From JBCCGI01 sp039029355 (GTDB taxonomy: Bacteria > Planctomycetota > UBA1135 > GCA-002686595), in contig JBCCGI010000054.1 of NCBI GenBank assembly GCA_039029355.1, positions 1 through 59,077 on the forward strand: DNA of 59,077 nt. The letters run 5' to 3'. Within the stretch, counting starts at the first letter, position 1. The number at the start of each line of letters is the position of its first letter. Shown one piece after another: positions 33,372 to 39,353 of the stretch. The notes beneath the pieces were generated by a model. That model searched no databases. It had not been told where the DNA came from and saw nothing but the letters and a program-made list of their open reading frames with translations. A program made the position numbers and the translations under genes.

Positions 33372-34364
33372 GTGGGAGGCGCCGAGATCCCCGTCGTCTC
33401 CGTCGCCCCGCTGCTGGGCGGCGGCGGAGACCGCGCCGCCGTCGCGGCCGCGCTCGACCGCGCGTGCCGCGAACAGGGCTTCTTCTACGCCGTCGACCAC
33501 GGCGTCGACGCGGCGCTCCTCGGGGATCTCGCCGCCCGCGCGCGGACCTTCTTCGCGCTGCCGGACGGCCGCAAGGCCGAGCTCTCGATGGACCGCGCCG
33601 GGCGTGCCTGGCGCGGGTACTTCCCGCTCGGGGGCGAGCTGACCTCCGGTCGCCCCGACCACAAGGAGGGCCTCTACTTCGGCGCCGAGCTGGGCCCCGA
33701 CCACCCCCGGGTCCAGGCCGGCGTCCCGCTGCACGGCGCCAACCTGTTCCCTCCTCTGCCCGGCTTCCGCGAGGCGGTGTTGCGCTACATCGAGGCGCTG
33801 ACCGGCCTCGGGCACCGGCTGATGGAGGGGCTCGCGCTCGGGCTCGGGCAGGAGCCGGACTACTTCGCTGAGCACGGCACGCGCGACCCCTTCGTGCTCT
33901 TCCGCATCTTTCACTACCCGCCGCTCGATCCCGCGCCCGAGGGCGACGAGCGCTGGAGCGTCGGCGAGCACACCGACTACGGCCTGCTGACGATCCTGGC
34001 CCAGGACGACGCCGGAGGCCTCGAGCTGAAGACGCCCGCCGGCTGGCGCGCGGCGCCGCCGATCGACGGCGCGCTGCTCTGCAACATCGGCGACATGCTC
34101 GACCGCATGACCGGCGGGCGGTACCGCTCGACGCCGCACCGCGTACGCAACCGAAGCGGGCGCGGCCGGCTCTCGTTCCCGTTCTTCTTCGACCCCGACT
34201 TCGACGCCGAGGTGCGGCCGATCGACGCCGCGGGCCCGGTGCCCGACGACCGCGCGGGGCGCTGGGACGGAGCGAGCGTGCACGCGCTGTCGGGCACCTA
34301 CGGCGAGTATCTGCTCGCCAAGGTGGCGCGCGTCTTCCCGGGGCTCGGCGACCGCGTGCTCTAG
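33372..34364 (+). CDS. 2-oxoglutarate/Fe(II) oxygenase of the isopenicillin N synthase type
   Basis: A 330-residue non-heme iron oxygenase. The N-terminal DIOX_N part begins EIPVVSVAPLL. The iron triad is H200-x-D202 (EHTDYG) and H256 (TPHRV), and the 2-oxoglutarate-type R266-x-S268 (RLSFP) follows ten residues later. All required residues are present, so it should be active. The substrate is unknown; in bacteria this family hydroxylates, desaturates or cyclises amino acids and small metabolites. The GTG at 33372 follows the propeller stop after one base. The stop TAG overlaps the stop of the convergent dehydrogenase gene in the tetranucleotide CTAG. Confidence 0.9.
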   Translation: MGGAEIPVVSVAPLLGGGGDRAAVAAALDRACREQGFFYAVDHGVDAALLGDLAARARTFFALPDGRKAELSMDRAGRAWRGYFPLGGELTSGRPDHKEGLYFGAELGPDHPRVQAGVPLHGANLFPPLPGFREAVLRYIEALTGLGHRLMEGLALGLGQEPDYFAEHGTRDPFVLFRIFHYPPLDPAPEGDERWSVGEHTDYGLLTILAQDDAGGLELKTPAGWRAAPPIDGALLCNIGDMLDRMTGGRYRSTPHRVRNRSGRGRLSFPFFFDPDFDAEVRPIDAAGPVPDDRAGRWDGASVHALSGTYGEYLLAKVARVFPGLGDRVL

Positions 34365-35491
34365 TCGAGCGCGCGCAGCACGGCCAGGTAGTCGTCCGCC
34401 GCCATCGGCCGCGGGTTGGAGGCGTTCGAGCCGTTCTCGACCGAGCCCGCGGCGATCGCGGCGTGGTCCGCCGCCGGAATGCCGAGCGAGGAGAAGGGCG
34501 GGATGCCGACCTCCCCAACCAGCCGCTCGATGCGCGCGAGGAAGCGATCCGGCCCGCCGGCCGCGGGGGAGCCCTGGGCGACGCGCGCCTCCAGCTCGGC
34601 CAGCCGGGTCGCGACCGCGTCCCCGTGCGAGCGCAGCACCGGCGCCAGCAGCATCGCGTTCGCGAGCCCGTGCGGCACGTCGTAGAGACCGCCGAGGGTC
34701 TCCGACAGGCAGTGCACCCCCGCCACGTCGGCGTTGCCGAAGGCCATGCCGGCGAGGCACGAGGCGGCGGCGACGCCCTCGCGCGCTTCGGCGTCGCCTC
34801 GGGGATCGCGCACCGCGCGGGCGAGGAAGCGGAAGGAGAGCTCGATCGAGCGCTCCGCCAGCGCGTCGGACGTCGGGTTGGCCTCGGCGCCGGTGGTCGC
34901 TTCGACGGCGTGCGTCAGCGCGTCGAGCCCGGTGCTCGCGATCAGCTCCGACGGCAGGCCGGCGAGCAGGTCGGGGTCGACCAGCGCGGCGCGCGGGAAC
35001 ATGCCGTCACCCTTGATGCTGACCTTCGTGCGGCGCTCTTCGTCGCTGATGACCGCCACCCAGGTGACCTCCGAGCCGGTACCGGCCGTGGTCGGCGCCG
35101 CGATCAGCGGCAGCGGGGCGCGCGTGAAGCGCTCCTTGCCGATGTAGTCGCGCAGGTCGCCGCCGCTGGTCGCGAGCATCGCGGCGGCCTTGGCGGCGTC
35201 CATCACGCTGCCGCCGCCGAGGCCGACCAGGAGCTCCGCGCCGTGCTCGCGCGCCGCGGCGGCGATGCGCTCGACCGTGGCGACGCGCGGGTTGCTCTCC
35301 ACCTCGGAGAAGGTCGCGCAGCCGGCGCCGAGGGACGCCGCTGCGGCGTCCGCGAAGGGCTGCGCGGCCACGCCGGGATCGGTGACGAGCAGCACGCGCT
35401 CGGCCCCGAGCGCGCCGACCGCCTCGGGCAGCCGCGCGATCGCGCCGGACGCGAGGGCCACGCGCGTGGGCAGACGGAAGGCGCCCTCCAT
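34361..35491 (-). CDS. Iron-containing alcohol dehydrogenase
   Basis: A 376-residue group III alcohol dehydrogenase. The NAD(P)-binding GLGGGSVMDAAKAAAM lies at residues 91-105, followed by APTTAGTGSEVTWVAV near 132-147. The metal ligands are D190, H194 (TGLDALTHAVEA), H260 and H274 (DVPHGLANAM), exactly the canonical set. It should oxidise alcohols or reduce aldehydes; the substrate is not evident. The start lies six bases after the stop of the S41 peptidase gene, so the two form an operon, though a functional link is not obvious. Confidence 0.93.
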   Translation of the reverse strand: MEGAFRLPTRVALASGAIARLPEAVGALGAERVLLVTDPGVAAQPFADAAAASLGAGCATFSEVESNPRVATVERIAAAAREHGAELLVGLGGGSVMDAAKAAAMLATSGGDLRDYIGKERFTRAPLPLIAAPTTAGTGSEVTWVAVISDEERRTKVSIKGDGMFPRAALVDPDLLAGLPSELIASTGLDALTHAVEATTGAEANPTSDALAERSIELSFRFLARAVRDPRGDAEAREGVAAASCLAGMAFGNADVAGVHCLSETLGGLYDVPHGLANAMLLAPVLRSHGDAVATRLAELEARVAQGSPAAGGPDRFLARIERLVGEVGIPPFSSLGIPAADHAAIAAGSVENGSNASNPRPMAADDYLAVLRALD

Positions 35492-35497
35492 CGCGTG

Positions 35498-36826
35498 CTA
35501 GCGCCCCCAGCCGAAGTCGGCGGGGTCGTATTCGAGCTCGTCCTGGGGGTAGTCCGCGAGCAGCTCCTCGGCGCGGCGGATCATCGTGTCGACGCCCGCC
35601 GCGAGCTCCTTCGGGTCGTACTCCAGCCGCTCGTGCGGGGCGACACCGATGCCCTCGATCCCGCGGCCCTGGTTGAACGACTGGCGGTTGGAGCGCGTCG
35701 AGACGTAGAGCTCGAAGAGACCCGAGGGGAGCTCGATGGTCGTCTTCTGCGACGACATGCCGGCCGTCGGCGACTCGCCGATCATGTAGGCGCGGCCGTC
35801 CTCCTTGAACATGCCCGAGGTGGTCTCCCCCGCCGAGACGACCGTGCCGTCCACGATCACGACCATCGGGCCGCCGTAGGGGTGGTCGCCGTGGCTGCCG
35901 ATCGGACCGCCGGCGAGGCGCTGCATCTTGTGCCCCGCCGGGACGAAGCGTCCCTCGAGCGCATCGTGGTTGCAGCCTCCGCCGGTGTTGCCGCGGAAGT
36001 CGAGGATCAGCCCCGGCGCGTCGGCGACGGCCGCGAGCGCCTCGTCGAGCTCGTCGAGCACCTCCGAGCGCACGCGCCGCACCTGGACGTAGGCGTTGCC
36101 CTTCTCGGTACGGCCGTAGCGCACGCTCTCGCCGGCCCACTTCACGCCTTCGGGGAAGTACACCGCGCCCTCGATGAACTGCTTGGTGCGGCCGATGCTG
36201 ATGGTCTTCTTCTTCTTCTTGCCCTCGGGGGTCTTCACCTCGAGCTTCATCCGCCCACCGGACTCGGCCGTGATGCCGTGGTGGAGCGCCGAGAAGCGCA
36301 GGTGCTGCGGCGTGGAGTAGCTGAAGCGATCGGCCAGCTCGGCCTCGCGCTCCTCGACCCACTTCTTGGCCGCCAGCGAGTCGATCTTGATCACCTCCGA
36401 GCCGGCCTCGAGGCCCACGTCCGCCGCGACCGACCAGGCGCGCTTCACGTAGAACTTCTTCCCGACCTGGCACAGGAAGAAACCCGCGCCCGCCTGCTCC
36501 TGCCAGAAGCCCTCGGGCCAGCCCACGTCGCCCGCGGCCGCGGTCGGACGCACTTCGCAGTGGCCGTCCTTGAGGCGCGCCAGGAGCCGCTGGAGCAGCA
36601 CGCGATGCTCCTCGGGCGAGTCGACGTCCTTGGCGGCCTTGGAGAACTCCTTGGAGACCTTCTTCCAGTCGATCTCCTTCAGCCTGAAGAAGCCGCCGCA
36701 CTGCTGCTTGAGCTCGTCGAGCGCGAACTCGACGTCGGCCTCGTAGTCCACGTCGCTCGCAGCCGGGGCGAGCGCGGTGAGCGGAGCGAGCAGCGCGAGG
36801 GCAGGAAGAAACGAGAGGATGCGCAT
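35498..36826 (-). CDS. Exported S41-family (C-terminal processing-like) peptidase
   Basis: A 442-residue protein with a signal peptide (ILSFLPALALLAPLTALAP). A helical N-terminal part has the LLQRLLARLKDGHCEV motif typical of S41 tail-specific proteases. A PDZ-like stretch follows around residues 120-200 (GLEAGSEVIKIDSLAAKKWV). The protease core has LILDFRGNTGGGCNHD and VVIVDGTVVSAGETTSGMF, with the Ser of VSAGE as the expected nucleophile. The catalytic Lys could not be fixed by eye. The Lys-rich KKKKKT loop near 205 is unusual. The ATG at 36826 precedes the signal peptide, and GCTAGACT at 36871-36878 is a likely -10 box. Confidence 0.88.
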   Translation of the reverse strand: MRILSFLPALALLAPLTALAPAASDVDYEADVEFALDELKQQCGGFFRLKEIDWKKVSKEFSKAAKDVDSPEEHRVLLQRLLARLKDGHCEVRPTAAAGDVGWPEGFWQEQAGAGFFLCQVGKKFYVKRAWSVAADVGLEAGSEVIKIDSLAAKKWVEEREAELADRFSYSTPQHLRFSALHHGITAESGGRMKLEVKTPEGKKKKKTISIGRTKQFIEGAVYFPEGVKWAGESVRYGRTEKGNAYVQVRRVRSEVLDELDEALAAVADAPGLILDFRGNTGGGCNHDALEGRFVPAGHKMQRLAGGPIGSHGDHPYGGPMVVIVDGTVVSAGETTSGMFKEDGRAYMIGESPTAGMSSQKTTIELPSGLFELYVSTRSNRQSFNQGRGIEGIGVAPHERLEYDPKELAAGVDTMIRRAEELLADYPQDELEYDPADFGWGR

Positions 36827-36870
36827 GGTCGGTCTTGGTGGCGGGAGACGCGCGACGGGGCCGAGATCAG

Positions 36871-36878
36871 AGTCTAGC
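36871..36878 (-). promoter_or_regulatory. GCTAGACT -10 element of the S41 peptidase operon
   Basis: On the minus strand GCTAGACT lies 44 bases before the ATG at 36826. The same TAGACT is used before the selenoprotein candidate at 37385-37390. Confidence 0.4.
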
Positions 36879-36927
36879 CTCCCGGCGGCACGAGTAACCG
36901 TCGGAGCGTCCGGCCGGACTCAAACGC

Positions 36928-36968
36928 GCGCGAGCCCGCCCTCCGCGCTGCGGTGGACGGGCTCGCGC
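36928..36968 (-). terminator. 11-bp hairpin after the selenoprotein candidate
   Basis: GCGCGAGCCCG (36928-36938) pairs with CGGGCTCGCGC (36958-36968), and the 19-base interior can pair further. Read on the minus strand it starts 14 bases after the stop at 36982 and is followed by GTTTGAG, as in a weak intrinsic terminator. Confidence 0.65.
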
Positions 36969-36981
36969 CGCGGGCGCCTGT

Positions 36982-37377
36982 CTACAGGCCGGCGGCGAGC
37001 GCCGCCTCGATCGCGGCGGCGATCTCCTCCTTGCCGAAGTCGTGCCCGGGCAGCTTGACGACCGCGTCGCCCCCGGGCGAGAAGGTCACCAGCCCGTGCT
37101 TCAACTCGGTGAAGCCAAAGGCCTCGATCTGGTCCGGCACCTTCGCGGTCTCCTCGGCGGGAACGACGTTGAAGTAGACCCGGTCTCCGTACTCACTTTC
37201 GAGCTCGCGCACGGCGGCTTCGACCTTGACGCAGAAGGGTCACGTGTCGGCGATCATGTAATAGCGCACCTCGGGCGTGCTCTCGATCGCGACCGGCGCC
37301 TCGACCTCGTCGGTCGAAGTGCAGGCGCCGAGAGCGAGGAGCGCGGCGGCGGGAATCGACAGGAAGAGAGCTTTCAT
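36982..37377 (-). CDS. Thioredoxin-fold lipoprotein with in-frame TGA (candidate selenoprotein, U-P-F-C)
   Basis: From ATG 37377 the frame encodes 131 residues if TGA at 37240-37242 (codon 46) is read as selenocysteine. Residues 1-19 are a lipoprotein signal with lipobox ALGAC (Cys19). Then comes the first thioredoxin strand (EVRYYMIADT), immediately followed by U46-P-F-C49, exactly where the CxxC redox motif belongs. The rest is a complete fold: helix VKVEAAVRELESEYGD, strand RVYFNVVPAEET, the HGLVTFSPGGDAVVKLPGH hairpin and helix EEIAAAIEAALAAG. TAGACT seven bases before the ATG supports a start upstream of the TGA. Restarting at GTG 37212 would lose the motif and first strand. The alternative is a Cys-to-stop nonsense mutation. 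Only a weak hairpin follows the TGA; no selenium genes are in the window. Confidence 0.72.
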
Positions 37378-37384
37378 GGACCCG

Positions 37385-37390
37385 AGTCTA
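37385..37390 (-). promoter_or_regulatory. TAGACT -10 element, leaderless arrangement
   Basis: On the minus strand TAGACT ends seven bases before the ATG at 37377. It places transcription start at the ATG that lies upstream of the in-frame TGA. Confidence 0.5.
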
Positions 37391-37410
37391 GAGGGTCGCC
37401 GCGCCGGCGC

Positions 37411-38055
37411 CTAGCCGCCCGCCTTGCGCAGCACCCAGGTGGTCATGCAGCGCAGGTTCTGCACGTTGGTCGTCTTGATCGGATCCAGCAGCTCGCCGCC
37501 GAGCGCCGCGGTGAAGTTCAAGAGCTGCCGCTCGTCCGCCAGGTAGCGCGACGAGCCGTCCGGCAACCGGAAGCGGCGCGGCTTCTCGCCCTCGGGCTCG
37601 AGCCGGCTCTCGATGCCGATCGAGGTCGCTAGCCGCGCGAAGAAGAGCCCTCCGGACCGCAGCGCGGCGAAGGCGCCTTCGAGCATCGCGCGGAAGTGCT
37701 CGTCGTCGCGCGCGAAGTGGAGCACGGCGTTGCAGATCACCACGTCGGCCCGCGGCCCGGCGGCCCCGGCGTCCTCGACCCGGCCGACGCGGAAGGCGTC
37801 CGGCGGAAGCCCCGGAGCGAGCCGGCCCGCGAGCTCGCGGACGGACTCGATCGCGCCGAGGTCGGTGTCCACGCCCTCCACGTCGTAGCCCGCGCGCAGG
37901 AAGTAGGCCAGGTTGCGGCCGCCTCCGCATCCGGCGTCGAAGATCTGCATGCCGCCGAAGATGCGGCCCCGCAGCAGCTGGTCGAACAGGTAGATGTCCA
38001 TCGACCCGAAGACCGCGCGCGGGTCCTGCGGCGACTCATCGCCGAGGCTCTCCAT
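37411..38055 (-). CDS. SAM-dependent methyltransferase
   Basis: A 214-residue class I methyltransferase. The SAM site is MQIFDAGCGGGRNLAYFLRA, followed by the acidic VEGVDTDLGAIESVRELAGR. ADVVICNAVLHFARDDEHFR and FAALRSGGLFFARLATSIGI fit the methyltransf_11/25 pattern. The C-terminus (SSRYLADERQLLNFTAALGG, then LRCMTTWVLRKAGG) is conserved-looking. ATG 38055 has GGAG eight bases upstream; GTG 38070 is an alternative with a purine stretch upstream. A 31-codon leaderless reading frame ends two bases before ATG 38055. The substrate is unknown. The candidate selenoprotein follows 33 bases downstream with its own -10 box. Confidence 0.85.
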   Translation of the reverse strand: MESLGDESPQDPRAVFGSMDIYLFDQLLRGRIFGGMQIFDAGCGGGRNLAYFLRAGYDVEGVDTDLGAIESVRELAGRLAPGLPPDAFRVGRVEDAGAAGPRADVVICNAVLHFARDDEHFRAMLEGAFAALRSGGLFFARLATSIGIESRLEPEGEKPRRFRLPDGSSRYLADERQLLNFTAALGGELLDPIKTTNVQNLRCMTTWVLRKAGG

Positions 38056-38057
38056 CT

Positions 38058-38153
38058 TCAGCTCCGACACGACCAGCCCCCTTGGAAACGGGCGAACGCG
38101 TCGCCGGTTGCGCGGAAAACGGAACGGAGTCGCGGCGGGAGGAGGAACTTCAT
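38058..38153 (-). CDS. Possible 31-codon leader peptide before the methyltransferase
   Basis: The -10 box GCTAAGAT (38163-38170, minus strand) is followed nine bases later by an ATG that opens a 31-codon frame (MKFLLPPRLRSVFRATGDAF...). Its TGA ends two bases before the methyltransferase ATG at 38055. The position would allow translational coupling or attenuation. The peptide has no recognised motif and coding bias cannot be judged at this length. Confidence 0.3.
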   Translation of the reverse strand: MKFLLPPRLRSVFRATGDAFARFQGGWSCRS

Positions 38154-38390
38154 CGCACGCGGATCTTAGCGCGCCGATGCCCCGCAACCGCAAGTCCTGA
38201 GCCCGCGCGTGTGCGGCTTGGGTTTCCCCCGCGCCGGCGCGAAAACCGCGAGCGCGTGACTCGCTTTTTCAAAGAAATGCCGCAAAGCACCGCGTCCTTT
38301 CCGGCTGTGAGCGTTCGAGAGATTGGCAGGCCGGCGGAGCTCTTCGCCGCGCAGTTTTCCGGAAGTCCTGAGCTAGAGAGAGAACCAAAG
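38154..38390. other. Divergent intergenic region with a GCTAAGAT promoter
   Basis: On the minus strand GCTAAGAT (38163-38170), with TTGCGG 19 bases further upstream, is a likely promoter for the methyltransferase. Rightwards, 38255-38320 is richer in A and T (TTTTTCAAAGAAATG) than its surroundings and should hold the promoter of the 38391 gene, but no convincing box was found. Together with the leader frame this is a 335-bp gap between the two main genes. Confidence 0.45.
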
Positions 38391-39329
38391 ATGCGTACTC
38401 CCCTTGCGGTCGCGGCAGGCGCCCTCGCCGGAGTCCTCCCCGGATTCACCTTCGCCCAACAGGTCTCGATCGACTTCGACGAGCTACCGTCCGGAACGAC
38501 GGTCGCCGGGCAATACGCCGGGCAGGGTGTGACCTTTGGCGCCGCCTCCGGCTACGTCAATATGACCTGGGACGCGCTCGAGCTCGCGTCCTCGCCGAAC
38601 AACTACCTCTGCACCGCCGAGTCCGCCGGCGGCTTCGTCTGCAACCAGGGCACCGTGCTCGTCTTCCCGACCCCGGTGCGCAACCTGTCGCTGGTCGCCG
38701 TCGGCGACGTCTGCGACGGCATCAGCGCGATCGCGCGCGTCACCCACGAGGGCGGGATCGACGAGGTCGAGCTCCTCACCGACGGCGAGCTGGACAGCAC
38801 GCACCCGATCGACCTGTCCGACTTCGACCAGGTCACCAAGCTGGAGCTCACCGACTTCGGCGAGGGCTGCGGGCTCGGCTGGGACGACTTCCAATTCGAC
38901 CTCATCCCGGTCGCGAAGATCGAGTCGATGCAGAGCTGCGTCGTGAACCACGGGGTGCTCGCCTCCAGCGAAGGGCTCCCGGCGGTCGGCAGCGTCTTCA
39001 AGCTGCAGATGGACCAGGCCCAGGCCATCGGCGCCAAGGCCTACCTGCCGATCTCGGTCGCCCCGGACCCGGGCTGGCCCTCCTGCGGCACCGCGACCCC
39101 GGCGGGCGAGCTGCTGATCAGCGTCGCCGGGCCAGGGCCGGTGATGGTCGCCGGCGGCGGCGTGTTCTGGGACGGCGCGCCGGTCGAGTTCTCGCTGTAT
39201 CTGCCCGAGGACCCGACGCTGATCGGCGCCAGCCTCTACGCCCAGGGCCTCTTCGTGGACGTGACCGGCGCCGCCCCGGCCGAGCCGCTGCGGCTGACCG
39301 GGGGGCTGATCCTGGAGATCGGCGAGTAG
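38391..39329 (+). CDS. Exported beta-sandwich protein of unknown function
   Basis: A 312-residue protein with a signal peptide (PLAVAAGALAGVLPGFTFAQ). A first domain to about residue 175 opens with IDFDELPSGTTVAGQYAGQG. That opening matches exported proteins with the xFDxLPxGTxVxxQYxGxGV pattern, a lectin-like or carbohydrate-binding jelly roll common in planctomycete and PEP-CTERM proteins. A second domain of about 110 residues (ELLISVAGPGPVMVAGGGVF, then FSLYLPEDPTLIGASLYAQG) matches the C-terminal tails of the other exported proteins, notably the GVTFHLQALVLPP tail of the 8034-9863 protein. The leader before the ATG (GAGAGAGAACCAAAG) resembles that of the 58793 gene. Confidence 0.82.
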   Translation: MRTPLAVAAGALAGVLPGFTFAQQVSIDFDELPSGTTVAGQYAGQGVTFGAASGYVNMTWDALELASSPNNYLCTAESAGGFVCNQGTVLVFPTPVRNLSLVAVGDVCDGISAIARVTHEGGIDEVELLTDGELDSTHPIDLSDFDQVTKLELTDFGEGCGLGWDDFQFDLIPVAKIESMQSCVVNHGVLASSEGLPAVGSVFKLQMDQAQAIGAKAYLPISVAPDPGWPSCGTATPAGELLISVAGPGPVMVAGGGVFWDGAPVEFSLYLPEDPTLIGASLYAQGLFVDVTGAAPAEPLRLTGGLILEIGE

Positions 39330-39353
39330 CGCCGAGCGCGCCTTCGCCGCGGA

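Noticed and set aside
36928..36968. Hairpin downstream of the selenoprotein candidate as a SECIS
   Set aside because: Bacterial SECIS elements lie directly after the UGA inside the coding region, whereas this one follows the stop codon. It is better read as a terminator.
36982..37212. A 76-residue protein starting at GTG 37212 instead of the TGA-containing gene
   Set aside because: That start lacks the first strand, the redox motif and the signal peptide, and it has no -10 box or Shine-Dalgarno. The full frame through the TGA is better supported.
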